Numbered from the stretch's first letter, positions 1-15,180 are shown. The stretch is DNA of 64,000 bases from Lysobacter enzymogenes (GCF_017355525.1 NZ_CP067395.1:4123001-4187000), one strand, 5' to 3'. Numbers and translations are program-made. The notes: generated from the letters alone by a model not told the origin.

Positions 1-311
1 AGCTCGATCCGTTCGAATTCGTGCGCACCATCGCGGTTGCGCGCTTGATGATGCCGAAGTCGATGGTCCGTCTCTCCGCCGGTCGAGAATCGATGAGCGA
101 CGAGTTGCAGGCGCTGTGCTTCCTGGCCGGCGCCAACTCGATCTTCTACGGCGAGAAGCTGCTGACCACCGGCAACCCGGACACCGAGCGCGATCTGGCG
201 CTGTTCGCGCGGCTGGGCCTGCGGCCGATGCAGATCGTGGAGACCGCGGGCACCGTCCATGCGAGTATTGAGCAGCACGAAGCACATCCCGCCCACACCT
301 GCGCCGCCTGA
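1..311 (+). CDS. bioB: Biotin synthase, C-terminal part (5' end outside window)
   Basis: The frame is open from base 3 and ends at 311, giving about 102 residues of the C-terminus of biotin synthase. This is the radical-SAM enzyme that inserts sulfur into dethiobiotin in the last step of biotin synthesis. Family hallmarks are visible: [11 protein letters not shown], then VRLSAGRE, then [17 protein letters not shown] and the [10 protein letters not shown] segment. The radical-SAM CxxxCxxC motif lies upstream of the window. The tail after the last conserved block is a short family-variable His/Ala-rich extension. bioF follows 18 bases later on the same strand, so the two are probably co-transcribed. 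Confidence 0.97.
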   Translation, partial: LDPFEFVRTIAVARLMMPKSMVRLSAGRESMSDELQALCFLAGANSIFYGEKLLTTGNPDTERDLALFARLGLRPMQIVETAGTVHASIEQHEAHPAHTCAA

Positions 312-329
312 GCGGCGGAGCCACCTGCC

Positions 330-1565
330 ATGAGCAGCAGCCAGCGTATCCTTTGGCGCGACCGGATCCACGCCGCACAAGCCGAGCGCGTGGCGTCCGC
401 GCGCACGCGCAGCCACCGCGCGGTGAGCCACCGCGACGGCGCGCGTTGCGAAGTCGACGGGCGTTCGCTGGTCAATTTCTGCGGCAACGATTACCTCGGG
501 CTGTCGCAGCACTTCGCGGTCATCAACGCGTTCCAGGACGCGGCCTCGCGCGAAGGCACCGGCGGCGTCGCCTCGCATCTGGTCTGCGGGCATCACGCCC
601 AGCACGAGGCGCTCGAACGCGAACTGGCCGACTGGCTGGAATCGCCGCGCGCGCTGCTGATGGGCAGCGGCTTCATGGCCAATCTCGCCGCGGTGCAGGG
701 TTTGCTCGGCGAAGAAGACGTGTGCGTGCAGGACCGGCTCAACCACGCCAGCCTGATCGACGCCGCGCGTCTGGCCGGCTGCCGCTTGCGCCGCTATCCG
801 CACGCCGATCCCGAAGGCGCGATCCGGCAGTTGCGCAACGTGCCCGACGGCCTGGCGATGCTGGCCACCGACGGCGTTTTCAGCATGGACGGCGACATCG
901 CGCCGCTGCGCGACCTGGCCCTGGTGGCGCGCGCGCAGAAGGCGGTGCTGTACGTCGACGACGCCCACGGCGTCGGCGTCACCGGCCCGGACGGGCGCGG
1001 CACGGTCGCCGCGGCGCGTTTATCGGTGCAGGAAGTGCCGTTGCAGCTGGCGACGTTCGGCAAGGCGCTCGGCAGCTACGGCGCGGCGCTGCACGGCGAC
1101 GCCGACCTGATCGGGCATCTGGCCGAAACCGCGCGCAGCCACCTCTACACCACCGCCTTGCCGCCGGCGCAGGCCGCGGCCACGCGCGCGGCGATCAAGC
1201 TGGCGCGCAACGACCACTGGCGGCGCGAGAAGCTGGCCGAACTGACCGCGCTGTTCCGCGAACGCGCGACCAAGCTCGGCCTGGAACTGCTGCCGTCGGG
1301 CACGCCGATCCAGCCGGTGATGTGCGGCGACGACCGCCGCGCGCTGGCGATGGCGCAGGCGCTGGAGCAGCAGGGCTACTGGGTCGCCGCGATCCGTCCG
1401 CCGACCGTGCCGGAAGGGCGCGCGCGGCTGCGGGTGACGTTCTCGGCGCTGCACACGCGCGAGCAGGTCGAAGGCCTGATCGACGCGCTGGCGCGCGCGG
1501 CCGAGCGGGTGGCGATCGAGCGCGCGGACGAGGCGACGATGGCCGTGGTCGGGGCTGGGCGTTGA
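330..1565 (+). CDS. bioF: 8-amino-7-oxononanoate synthase
   Basis: PLP-dependent alpha-oxoamine synthase that condenses pimeloyl-ACP with alanine in biotin synthesis. The protein has 411 residues, slightly longer than the usual 385-395 because of extra residues at the C-terminus. The PLP lysine is K245 in [10 protein letters not shown]. The VDDAHGVG motif that contacts the cofactor lies around residues 209-216, and the NDYLGL substrate-binding segment is near residue 53. The ATG at 330 is 18 bases after the bioB stop and gives the expected N-terminus. The next biotin gene (bioH) is 438 bases away, across a repeat-bearing spacer. Confidence 0.97.
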   Translation: MSSSQRILWRDRIHAAQAERVASARTRSHRAVSHRDGARCEVDGRSLVNFCGNDYLGLSQHFAVINAFQDAASREGTGGVASHLVCGHHAQHEALERELADWLESPRALLMGSGFMANLAAVQGLLGEEDVCVQDRLNHASLIDAARLAGCRLRRYPHADPEGAIRQLRNVPDGLAMLATDGVFSMDGDIAPLRDLALVARAQKAVLYVDDAHGVGVTGPDGRGTVAAARLSVQEVPLQLATFGKALGSYGAALHGDADLIGHLAETARSHLYTTALPPAQAAATRAAIKLARNDHWRREKLAELTALFRERATKLGLELLPSGTPIQPVMCGDDRRALAMAQALEQQGYWVAAIRPPTVPEGRARLRVTFSALHTREQVEGLIDALARAAERVAIERADEATMAVVGAGR

Positions 1566-1633
1566 GGCGGCGATTGGCGGCGACGAACCGGTAAAGACGG
1601 ACCGATAAATCAGCAAGAGCCGACGCTTTTGCT

Positions 1634-1718
1634 CGTCATTCCCGCGAACGCGGGAATCCAGGGCTTTATCGAGGCATTGCTCTGAAGTCTCTGGATCCCC
1701 GCATTCGCGGGGATGACG
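1634..1718. repeat. Family A inverted repeat (GTCATTCCCGCG type)
   Basis: Two oppositely oriented modules, each itself a hairpin: cgtcattcccgcgaacgcgg at 1634-1653 and ctggatccccgcattcgcgg at 1691-1710. They are joined by a short linker that includes the words ccagggctttat and gaggcattgctc. The same module recurs at 1811, 8102, 52243 and 55679. It lies in the 438-base spacer between bioF and bioH. That spacer has no convincing gene. Confidence 0.85.
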
Positions 1719-1810
1719 AGCAAGAGCGAAAGCGACGAGTCGGATACAGACAGCGACACAAGCGACAAGGCGACATAAGCGCAACTGGCAAGACAGGCGA
1801 AGCCCCACCC

Positions 1811-1876
1811 CGTCATTCCCGCGAACGCGGGCTCCGCTTTACTTCGGCGGAGCCGAATATCCAGGGCTTTACCGAA
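1811..1876. repeat. Family A repeat carrying an inserted hairpin
   Basis: A second family A half-module starts at 1811. Its right part is replaced by an extra stem (ggctccgc at 1830-1837 pairs with gcggagcc at 1848-1855) before the common word atccagggcttta resumes. This looks like a diverged copy with a small secondary hairpin between its arms. Confidence 0.7.
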
Positions 1877-2003
1877 GCAAGACTTCCAAGTCTCGTTACC
1901 CCGCACCCACAGCGACGACGAGCGAGCAATCCACCGCACCACCCGCCCCGCAGCGCCCCCGCGCGGCGACGGCGGCACGCAAACGCAGCAGCACGGACTT
2001 TCC

Positions 2004-2801
2004 ATGTACATCCAAACCGCCGGCGCTCCCGCCGGCAGCGGCCGCCCGGCGCTGGCGCTGATCCACGGCTGGGCCATGCACGCCGGGCTGTTCGCGCCGC
2101 TGGTCGAACGCCTCGGCGATGCCTTCAGCCTGCATCTGATCGACCTGCCCGGCCACGGCTACGCCCGCGACGACGCCACCGCGCTGGATCCCAAGGCGCT
2201 GGCCGCCGAACTGGTGCAGCGCATTCCCGACGCGTACTGGCTCGGCTGGTCGCTCGGCGGCCAGGTCGCGCTGCGCGCCGGCCTGGACCATCCGGAGCAG
2301 GTGCGCGGCCTGATCCTGATCGCCTCCTCGCCGCGCTTCGTGGTCGGCGCGGACTGGCCGCACGGCGTACAGCCCAGCCTGTTCCGCAATTTCGGCGAAG
2401 CGCTGGAGCGCGATTTCCGCGGCACCCTCGACGGCTTCCTGGCGCTGGAAGCGCTGGGTTCGGCCAAGGCCCAGGAAGAACTGCGCCACCTGCGCGAACT
2501 CGCGTTCGAACGCGGCGAACCGGCGCCGCGCGCGCTGCAGGAGGGGCTGGTGCTGCTCGACGAATTCGATGTGCGCGCCGAACTGCCGCAACTGCGCGTG
2601 CCGAGCCTGTGGATCTCCGGCCGCCGCGACCGGCTGGTGCCGGCCGGCGCGATGCCGGCCGCTGCCGCGCTGACGCCGCTCGGCCGCAGCGCGGTCATCG
2701 CCAGCGCCGGCCACGCGCCGTTCCTCGGCGCCACCGATGAAGTCGCCGCCGCCATCGAAGCCTTCGCCGCGCCGGCGCCGGCCGCCCTTCCGCTCGCCTG
2801 A
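2004..2801 (+). CDS. bioH: Pimeloyl-ACP methyl ester carboxylesterase
   Basis: Alpha/beta hydrolase that removes the methyl group from pimeloyl-ACP methyl ester, ending the BioC-BioH route to pimeloyl-ACP. The 265 residues match the BioH family length. The nucleophile is S83 in GWSLGG. The oxyanion-hole HGW is at residues 21-23. The acid is most likely the Asp in GRRDRLVPAG and the base the His in SAGHAPFLG. The start at 2004 puts the conserved HGW at the expected distance from the N-terminus. It is followed by bioC after 28 bases, and that pairing supports BioH over a generic hydrolase. Confidence 0.95.
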   Translation: MYIQTAGAPAGSGRPALALIHGWAMHAGLFAPLVERLGDAFSLHLIDLPGHGYARDDATALDPKALAAELVQRIPDAYWLGWSLGGQVALRAGLDHPEQVRGLILIASSPRFVVGADWPHGVQPSLFRNFGEALERDFRGTLDGFLALEALGSAKAQEELRHLRELAFERGEPAPRALQEGLVLLDEFDVRAELPQLRVPSLWISGRRDRLVPAGAMPAAAALTPLGRSAVIASAGHAPFLGATDEVAAAIEAFAAPAPAALPLA

Positions 2802-2829
2802 GCGCGCTCCGCACCGTTTGAGTCCTGCC

Positions 2830-3741
2830 ATGACCGATCTGTTCGACCACCGCCAAGTGCGCCGCTCGTTCTCGCGCGCCGCGCACGGCTACGACCAGGC
2901 CGCCGCGCTGCAGCGCGAAGTCGGCGCGCGCCTGTCGGAAACCCTGGATTACCTCGAAGACCGCGTGCCCGAGGTGGTCGTCGACGTCGGCTGCGGCCCC
3001 GGCCACCTCAGCGCGGCGATGCAGAAGCGCTGGCCGCGCGCGCAGGTGATCGCGCTGGATCTGGCCCTGCCGATGCTGCGCGAGGCGCGCGACAACTTCG
3101 GCGGCCGCGGCTGGCGCGAGCGCCTGCTCGGCGGCGCGCGCCGGCCCGACGCGGTCTGCGCCGACGCGCGCGCGCTGCCGCTGCGCGACGCCAGCGTCGA
3201 CGTGCTGTTCTCGAACCTGTGCCTGCAATGGGTCGAAGACCTGCCGGCGGTGTTCGCCGGCTTCCGCCGCGTGCTCAAGCCCGGCGGCCTGCTGCTGGTG
3301 TCGACCTTCGGCCCCGACACCTTGTTCGAACTGCGCGGCGCGTTCGCCGAAGCCGACGCGGCGCCGCACGTGAGCCCGTTCGCCTCGATCGCCCAGTTCG
3401 GCGACGCGCTGATCGCGGCCGGCTTCAAGAACCCGGTACTGGACCGCGACGAGTTCGTGCTCGGCCATCCCGACCTGGGCCATCTGATGCGCGAGCTGCG
3501 CACGCTCGGCGCCACCAACGCCAGCGTCGACCGCCGCCGCAGCCTCACCGGCCGCGCCCGCTTTGCGCGAGCGGCGCAGGCCTACGAGCCGCTTCGCGGC
3601 GCCGACGGTTCGCTGCCGGCGACCTGGGAAGTCGTCTACGCCCATGCCTGGGGCCCGGAGCCGGGCACGCCGATCCGGGTCGGCGGCGTCGACGAGGTGC
3701 AGGTGCCGGTGTCGAGCATCCGCGTCCGGCCGCGCGCGTGA
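2830..3741 (+). CDS. bioC: Malonyl-ACP O-methyltransferase
   Basis: SAM-dependent methyltransferase that masks the carboxylate of malonyl-ACP so that fatty-acid enzymes can build the pimeloyl chain. It has 303 residues. The SAM-binding motif VVDVGCGPGH is near residues 54-63, and the FSNLCLQWVEDLP block is typical of BioC. The ATG at 2830 was preferred to an in-frame ATG at 2737, which would overlap bioH. This start gives the family N-terminus with the RRSFSRAAHGYDQAA segment. Its stop overlaps the next gene's GTG start. Confidence 0.95.
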   Translation: MTDLFDHRQVRRSFSRAAHGYDQAAALQREVGARLSETLDYLEDRVPEVVVDVGCGPGHLSAAMQKRWPRAQVIALDLALPMLREARDNFGGRGWRERLLGGARRPDAVCADARALPLRDASVDVLFSNLCLQWVEDLPAVFAGFRRVLKPGGLLLVSTFGPDTLFELRGAFAEADAAPHVSPFASIAQFGDALIAAGFKNPVLDRDEFVLGHPDLGHLMRELRTLGATNASVDRRRSLTGRARFARAAQAYEPLRGADGSLPATWEVVYAHAWGPEPGTPIRVGGVDEVQVPVSSIRVRPRA

Positions 3742-4730
3742 ACGCGCGCCGCCACGCCCTGGCGGCGGTGCTGATCGCGCTGGCGTCGGCGCTGTTCTTC
3801 ACCTGCACCTACGTGCTCAACCGCGCCGCCGCCGGCGGCGGCGGGCATTGGGCCTGGACCGCGGCGCTGCGTTATCTGTTCACCCTGCCGCTGCTGTTGC
3901 CGGTGGTGGCGGCGCAAGGCGGCATCGCGCCGGTGTGGCGCGCGATCCGCGCCCATCCGGGCCCGTGGCTGGCCTGGAGCGCGATCGGCTTCGGCCTGTT
4001 CTACCTGTGCCTGAGCTACGCCGCCGCGAGCGGACCGGCGTGGCTGATCGCCGCGACCTTCCAGCTGACCGTGATCGCCGGAATGCTGTGCGCGCCGCTG
4101 CTCTACCGCGACGAACGCGCGCGCATCCCGCTGCCGGCGCTGCTGGTCGGCGCCGCGATCGTGGTCGGCGTGCTGCTGATGCAGCTCGGCCACGGCGGCG
4201 GCCGGCTCGACCGCGCCGGCTGGATCGCGCTGGCCTGCGTGGCGGTGTCGGCGTTCGCCTATCCGCTCGGCAACCGCGGCCTGTTGCTGCACCTGGAACG
4301 CAGCGGCATCGAGCTCAACGCGACCCAGCGCGTGTTCGGCATGACCCTGGCCAGCCAGCCGCTGTGGTGGGCGACCGCGCTCTATGCCGGCGCCGAAGCC
4401 GGCGCGCCGACGGCGGCGCAGGCGGGGTTGGCCGCGGGCGTGGCGCTCGGCGCCGGGGTGATCGCGACGATCCTGTTCTTCCAGGCCACCGGCATGGTCC
4501 GCAACGATCCGACCGCGCTGGCCGCGGCCGAGGCGATGCAGGCCGCCGAGATCGTGTTCGCCACCGCGATCGGCGCGCTGTGGCTCGGCGAAGGCTGGCC
4601 GCGCGGCCAGGCCCTGGCCGGCGCCGGGCTGGTCGTGCTCGGCATCGTCGCCTTCAGCGCGGTCGCCGCGCGCGCCGCGGCCGGCAACGAGCGCCGGCTC
4701 AAGCGCCTGCGCAGCGATCGCGGCGGTTGA
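3738..4730 (+). CDS. DMT-superfamily multidrug-efflux-like membrane transporter
   Basis: Integral membrane protein of 330 residues with about ten hydrophobic segments, the layout of the drug/metabolite transporter (EamA-like, multidrug-resistance-efflux) group. It starts with GTG in a GTGA overlap with the bioC stop, so it is translationally coupled to the biotin operon. A role in moving biotin or an intermediate is possible but rests only on this coupling; the substrate is not visible in the sequence. The C-terminus is basic and cytoplasmic-like (RRLKRLRSDRGG). Confidence 0.85.
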   Translation: MNARRHALAAVLIALASALFFTCTYVLNRAAAGGGGHWAWTAALRYLFTLPLLLPVVAAQGGIAPVWRAIRAHPGPWLAWSAIGFGLFYLCLSYAAASGPAWLIAATFQLTVIAGMLCAPLLYRDERARIPLPALLVGAAIVVGVLLMQLGHGGGRLDRAGWIALACVAVSAFAYPLGNRGLLLHLERSGIELNATQRVFGMTLASQPLWWATALYAGAEAGAPTAAQAGLAAGVALGAGVIATILFFQATGMVRNDPTALAAAEAMQAAEIVFATAIGALWLGEGWPRGQALAGAGLVVLGIVAFSAVAARAAAGNERRLKRLRSDRGG

Positions 4731-4881
4731 GCGCCGCGGCGCCGCGCCTGGGCGCCGGCCGGGCGCCGTACCCGTCGCCGGCGTATGTTGCGTTGCGCCG
4801 CCGTAGCGTCGCCGCCATCCCCGCGCGCGTCCGCAGCGGCTAGACTTCGACGTTCTTCGAAACACGGGAGCGGACCGGGAC

Positions 4882-6582
4882 ATGCGCAAGGCGGCGTGGG
4901 CGCTGACGATCGCGATGCTGTGCGCGCTGCTGCTGTGCGCGCCGGCCGCGGCGCAATCGCTCAAGGTCGAAGTGCTGATGACCGAGACCGACCTGCAGAC
5001 CCCGCCGGTCGGCGCGCCGGTGCTGCGCAGCATGGTCGCCGAGCGCCCGCACGACTTCGTCCGCTTCAGCCTGCCGCGGCGCCAGGAAGGCTATTGGCTG
5101 CGCCTGACCAGCCAGCGCACGATCAAGCCCGGCGACGGCCAGATGCTGGTGGTGCGCGGCTCGCGCGCGATGGGCCCGCTGCTGTACTACCCGCCCGGCG
5201 CGGCCAACGCGCGCGAGATCGACGACGCCGAGCACGGCGGCGTGCCGCTGATGCGGCGCGGCTGGGTGCTGCCGCTGCCGAACGGCTGGCCGACCTCGTC
5301 GGTGGCCTATGTGCGGATCAAGGGCCGCGCGGCGATGAGCGAGATCCGGCTCAACTTCGCCAGCATTCCCGAACTGGCCCGGCAGGAGCGCGGCGACGCG
5401 CGCTTCATGGCCGCCGCGTTCACCGCGATGATGCTGATGGCGGTGGCGATGGTCGGCGTGTGGGTCGCGTTCCGCGATTTCGTCTACCTCGGTTACGGCG
5501 CCTATCTGGCGTGCATGGCCACCTATCTGCTGCTCAGATCCGGCGACGCCTCGGAGATGTGGGGGTTGGCCGGCATGGCCAGCGAACCGGCGGTGGCGTG
5601 GGCATTGGCGACGCTGGCGACGATCTTCCAGCTCGGCTTCAGCGTGCGCTTCCTCGACCTGCCGCGGCTGATGCCGCGCACCACCTGGGCGCTGCGGATC
5701 GTGCAGTGGGCCAACATCGGCTGGCTGCTGGTGCTGCTGCTGTTGCGCGAGCACGTCTACGGCTGGTGGTACATCGGCGGCAACATCCTGCTGCTGCTCG
5801 GCGTGCCGCTGATGCTGGTGATCGCGGTGGTCGCCTGGCGCAAGGGCGCGCCGTACGCCGGCTATTACCTGCTCGGCTGGACGCCGATGCTGGTGCTGGC
5901 CGCGGCGCTGGCGGCCAACATCCTCGGCCTGCAGGACGCCGAATGGGCCGAGCGCGGGCTGGCGCTGACCGCGGTGCTGGAATCGGCGGTGCTGGCGCTG
6001 GCCTTGAGCCAGCACGCGGCCAACCGCCACCGCATCGTGCTGCTGGCGCGGCAATCGGTGGAGCGCGACCCGCTGACCGGCGCGCTCAACGCCCAGGTGC
6101 TGGAACAGATGCTGCAGGCCTGGTCGTCGCCGGGCAGCCTCAACGTCAACAACTACGCGCTGCTGCTGGTCGACCTGGACGGCTTCGCCGAGGTCAACGC
6201 GCGCTACGGCCGCGCGGTCGGCGACGCGCTGCTGCAACAGGCGCTCTCGCGCATGCGCGGGGTGCTGCGGCCGGACGACACCATCGCGCGCATGGACGGC
6301 GACTGCTTCGGCATCGTCAGCGAATGCGAACGCGCCGAAAGCGAAATGCTGGCGCGGCGCATCGGCGAGACCTTCGCCCAGCGCCCGTTCCGCATCGACA
6401 GCCACGAGATCGTGATGAGCGTGAGCATCGGCGTGGCGATGTCGCAGCGCGGCGAGCCGGTGCCGGCGCTGTTCGAACGCGCCCGGCTGGCGCTGCGCCA
6501 TGCCGTCGGCGCCGGCCGCAACGCGGTCAGCACCGCCCAGGGCGGCGGCCGCGACGTGGCGGTGGTGCTGCAACCCGAATGA
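4882..6582 (+). CDS. 7TM-DISM-like membrane protein with degenerate GGDEF domain
   Basis: 566 residues. A signal peptide (1-24) is followed by a periplasmic beta-rich domain to about 170. Seven or so membrane helices run from about 174 to 380, and a GGDEF-type domain runs from about 395 to 555. This is the plan of 7TMR-DISM diguanylate cyclases. The domain start (DPLTGALN) and the LVDLDGFAEVN segment are recognisable. The active-site loop, however, reads DGDCF (residues 472-476) instead of GGDEF. The inhibitory-site motif RxxD is kept as R463-P-D-D466, exactly five residues upstream. Cyclase activity is therefore doubtful, while c-di-GMP binding is plausible. Confidence 0.88.
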   Translation: MRKAAWALTIAMLCALLLCAPAAAQSLKVEVLMTETDLQTPPVGAPVLRSMVAERPHDFVRFSLPRRQEGYWLRLTSQRTIKPGDGQMLVVRGSRAMGPLLYYPPGAANAREIDDAEHGGVPLMRRGWVLPLPNGWPTSSVAYVRIKGRAAMSEIRLNFASIPELARQERGDARFMAAAFTAMMLMAVAMVGVWVAFRDFVYLGYGAYLACMATYLLLRSGDASEMWGLAGMASEPAVAWALATLATIFQLGFSVRFLDLPRLMPRTTWALRIVQWANIGWLLVLLLLREHVYGWWYIGGNILLLLGVPLMLVIAVVAWRKGAPYAGYYLLGWTPMLVLAAALAANILGLQDAEWAERGLALTAVLESAVLALALSQHAANRHRIVLLARQSVERDPLTGALNAQVLEQMLQAWSSPGSLNVNNYALLLVDLDGFAEVNARYGRAVGDALLQQALSRMRGVLRPDDTIARMDGDCFGIVSECERAESEMLARRIGETFAQRPFRIDSHEIVMSVSIGVAMSQRGEPVPALFERARLALRHAVGAGRNAVSTAQGGGRDVAVVLQPE

Positions 6583-6619
6583 GCCGCCGCTGCGGTCGCG
6601 CAACGCGCAGCGGGCATCG

Positions 6620-6636
6620 GTTTTCGTCACGAAAAA
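6620..6636. promoter_or_regulatory. Short perfect palindrome, possible operator
   Basis: gttttcgt and acgaaaac flank a single C. The element is AT-richer than its surroundings and lies 38 bases after the GGDEF gene and 115 bases before the next ORF. A one-base loop is too tight for a terminator stem, so a protein-binding site is more likely. No regulator is identified. Confidence 0.4.
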
Positions 6637-6750
6637 CTAACGCATCGGCCGTCGCTCCCGACGCAGGCTGAACGTCTTAAGCCGCCTCGGCGATCTTCAC
6701 CTGCATTGCATCTTCATGGGCCTAGCTTGGTCCACGGAACGAGCAAGTCG

Positions 6751-7101
6751 ATGCGAGCCATGAGCAATCACGACGAAACGGAGGTCGGCGCAGCGGTCGT
6801 GCAAGCGATAGACCCGGGCGAATATCGCGAGCATTTCCATCGCGAATTCCGCTTCGCCCCGTACTACAGCGCCGGGCGCGAGTGGCCCGATTACGAACCG
6901 GCGTATCGCTACGGCTACGACAGCTATCTGCACTGCGGCGGGCGCCGGTTCGAAGAAGTCGAAACCGCGCTGGCCGCCGAATGGAACCACTGCCGCGCGG
7001 CATCGCGGCTGCACTGGACCGAAGCGCGCGAAGCGGTGCGCGACGGTTGGCACCACATCGAGCGCAACCTGCCCCACGCGCTCGACCGGCCTTTGCGCTG
7101 A
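6751..7101 (+). CDS. Small acidic protein resembling a stress-response repeat
   Basis: About 116 residues from the ATG at 6751; the ATG at 6760 is an equal alternative. The pattern [10 protein letters not shown], then [11 protein letters not shown], then [12 protein letters not shown] and [13 protein letters not shown] resembles the repeat seen in the C-terminal part of YsnF/CsbD-associated stress proteins of proteobacteria, here as a single stand-alone unit. No catalytic motif, signal peptide or membrane segment is seen. The similarity is from memory of the pattern, so function is unassigned. A strong terminator follows 57 bases after the stop, so it is probably monocistronic. Confidence 0.7.
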   Translation: MRAMSNHDETEVGAAVVQAIDPGEYREHFHREFRFAPYYSAGREWPDYEPAYRYGYDSYLHCGGRRFEEVETALAAEWNHCRAASRLHWTEAREAVRDGWHHIERNLPHALDRPLR

Positions 7102-7157
7102 TACCCCGCGCAGAGTCCAACCGCTCCCCCGGCGCTCTCTCCCCCGGGGAGCCGACT

Positions 7158-7185
7158 GGTCGCCCCGTTGGGCGACCTTTTTTTT
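7158..7185 (+). terminator. Rho-independent terminator
   Basis: ggtcgccc and gggcgacc form an 8-bp stem with loop cgtt, followed by eight T residues. It ends the small gene at 6751-7101. Confidence 0.93.
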
Positions 7186-7261
7186 GGCCGGGATTCGGGA
7201 TTCGCGATGGACCGACTGTGCCGTGGATGGCGCATACAGGCTCTCAGGTCGCGAGTCCCCG

Positions 7262-7331
7262 ATCCCTAATCCCCAATCCCCAATCCCCAATCCCCAATCC
7301 CCAATCCCCAATCCCCAATCCCCAATCCCCG
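7262..7331. repeat. Heptamer tandem array, (ATCCCCA)n, G-quadruplex-capable on minus strand
   Basis: Eight perfect tandem copies of atcccca occupy 7269-7324. They are flanked by one-base variants (atcccta at 7262, atccccg at 7325). Read on the minus strand this is tggggat repeated, giving many evenly spaced runs of four G. The array ends 50 bases before the folE start codon. Confidence 0.97.
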
Positions 7332-7381
7332 ATCCCGGCTTGATAGCATTCGTGTCCCCCCAAGCACACAAGGCCCGTCTC

Positions 7382-7975
7382 ATGGCCGATACCCCCGACA
7401 AGCCCAGCCGCGAGCAAGCCGAGGCGGCGGTCCGTACCCTGCTGGCCTGGGCCGGCGAGGACCCGCAGCGCGAAGGCCTGCTCGACACGCCCAAGCGCGT
7501 GGTCACCGCCTACGGCGACTGGTTCAGCGGCTACACCGACGATCCGCGCGAGTACCTGGCGCGCACCTTCGAGGAAGTGGCCGGCTACGACGAGATGATC
7601 GTGCTGCGCGACATCGAGTTCGAAAGCCATTGCGAGCACCACATGGCGCCGATCATCGGCAAGGCCCACGTCGGCTATCTGCCCAGCGGCAAGGTCGTCG
7701 GCATCAGCAAGCTCGCGCGCGTGGTGGAAACCTATGCGCGCCGCTTCCAGGTGCAGGAGAAGATGACCGCGCAGATCGCCCAGTCGATCCAGGACGTGCT
7801 GCAGCCGCTCGGCGTCGGCGTGGTGGTCGAGGGCGCGCACGAGTGCATGACCACGCGCGGCGTGCACAAGCGCGGCGTCAGCATGATCACCTCGAAGATG
7901 CTCGGCATGTTCCGCGACGACGCGCGCACCCGCGCCGAGTTCCTGCGCTTCATCGATGTGGGGCCGGGGCGCTGA
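7382..7975 (+). CDS. folE: GTP cyclohydrolase I
   Basis: Converts GTP to 7,8-dihydroneopterin triphosphate, the first step of tetrahydrofolate synthesis. It has 197 residues. The zinc ligands are visible as C84 and H87 in SHCEHH and C155 in HECMTTRG. The conserved blocks [19 protein letters not shown] and QVQEKMT are intact. An in-frame start at 7184 was rejected because it would translate the heptamer array; the ATG at 7382 gives the family N-terminus. A terminator hairpin follows at 8049. Confidence 0.97.
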   Translation: MADTPDKPSREQAEAAVRTLLAWAGEDPQREGLLDTPKRVVTAYGDWFSGYTDDPREYLARTFEEVAGYDEMIVLRDIEFESHCEHHMAPIIGKAHVGYLPSGKVVGISKLARVVETYARRFQVQEKMTAQIAQSIQDVLQPLGVGVVVEGAHECMTTRGVHKRGVSMITSKMLGMFRDDARTRAEFLRFIDVGPGR

Positions 7976-8048
7976 AAGCGCCCGATCAGATCCCGCGCTG
8001 AAGGCATCCGACCGAGGTCGATGCGCGCGCTTTGCGCGCATCGCGTCG

Positions 8049-8078
8049 AGAGCCGCTGGCGACAGCGGCTCTTTGTTG
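8049..8078 (+). terminator. Probable terminator of folE
   Basis: agagccgct and agcggctct form a 9-bp stem with a six-base loop, followed by a T-rich tail (ttgttg). It is 74 bases after the folE stop. Confidence 0.75.
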
Positions 8079-8101
8079 TGCGGCGGAAGCGGAATCGGGT
8101 G

Positions 8102-8126
8102 GGTTCCGGCGTTCGCCGGAACGACG
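8102..8126. repeat. Single family A half-repeat
   Basis: A palindromic unit, ggttccggcgttcgccggaa, followed by cgacg. It is a variant of the family A arm and lies between the convergent ends of folE and the following minus-strand gene. Confidence 0.6.
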
Positions 8127-8167
8127 GCGTCGGCTGGCGCGGGTTCGCGCGCCGCGCCGCGCGCCGC

Positions 8168-8533
8168 TCAACCCAGCTTCGGATCCGGAAACGGCAGCTT
8201 GTCCTGCGACTGGCTCGGCTGGGCGACCCAGCGTTCGCCGTTCCAGTAGAAATCGGCCTGGGTTTCCGAAGCGCCGGCGCCGCTTTGCACCTTCACCGTG
8301 CACGCGGTCTGGCCCGGATATTCGGCGTCGACCGCCGGGATGCAGGTGCCCAGCACCACCGCCACATCGCGCATCAGCGCCGGGTCGCCGAACATCTCGG
8401 CGATGGCCTTGCCGGCCTGCGCCGCGTTGGGCAGTTTCGACGGCGCCGGCTGCGCCGTGGCGGGACGGTCGGCGCGCGCGCAGGCGCCGAGCAACGACAG
8501 GCACAGCAACGCGGCTGGAAGATCGATACGCAT
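8168..8533 (-). CDS. Small putative lipoprotein of unknown function
   Basis: 121 residues. It starts at 8533, where aaggaac upstream is a good ribosome site. A signal peptide ends in the lipobox LLGAC at residues 14-18. The mature part carries CIPAVDAEYPGQTACTVKV, whose two cysteines could form a disulfide, and ends in WNGERWVAQPSQSQDKLPFPDP. I recognise no family. It may be co-transcribed with gltD, which is upstream on the same strand (149-base gap). Confidence 0.75.
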   Translation of the reverse strand: MRIDLPAALLCLSLLGACARADRPATAQPAPSKLPNAAQAGKAIAEMFGDPALMRDVAVVLGTCIPAVDAEYPGQTACTVKVQSGAGASETQADFYWNGERWVAQPSQSQDKLPFPDPKLG

Positions 8534-8681
8534 GGGTCGTTCCTTCGAATGAGCACCGCGCCGCAGCGTGCGGCGTCCCCCGGTGTGCCGTTCCCGGCAC
8601 CGCGAGTGTAGCCGCGTCGCGGCGGCGATGCGAAGGCGCGACGGCGCCGCGACCCGCGGCGCCGTCGACAACCGCGAACGC

Positions 8682-14862
<6,181 letters not shown>

Positions 14863-15167
14863 CGCATCTCCGGGACGATTAAGTGTTCCGTGGATCGCTA
14901 GCTCGCTACCGCTGCGCGTTGTGGTGGCTCGTCCCGCCTGGATCGGGGCGCCGCCGCGCGGATGGGCGCGGCATTGCGTCGGGTTCCGATGTTCGGCTCG
15001 TGTCTGGAGTTCGCTTCCTGTGGGGTCCGCAACGCGCGCCGCGTTCGCGACGTCGCTATGTGTTCGTCTCGGCGGCCCCGCGCGCTGTTTCGCGCGAAGA
15101 CCGTCCACCGCCGGCGAGGACCTGGGTCCGCACCGCAGCGTTGAAAACCGAGCGTGTCCCGACTAAA

Positions 15168-15180
15168 GCACAAATTGTGC
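15168..15180. promoter_or_regulatory. Palindrome GCACAA-A-TTGTGC
   Basis: Perfect 6-bp arms around one base, in a locally AT-rich stretch 306 bases upstream of gltB. It is reminiscent of an NtrC site (GCAC-N7-GTGC) but the spacing is N5, so the binding protein is unknown. Confidence 0.5.

Noticed and set aside
1634-1876. Terminator of bioF
   Set aside because: The stems are strong but lack a T-run, and the same units occur elsewhere in both orientations, so they are dispersed repeats.
7262-7331. Heptamer array as CRISPR
   Set aside because: No spacers: the units are contiguous and only seven bases long, and no cas gene is in the window.
15168-15180. NtrC binding site
   Set aside because: The outer words match, but the spacing is five rather than seven bases. 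I kept it only as an unassigned palindrome.
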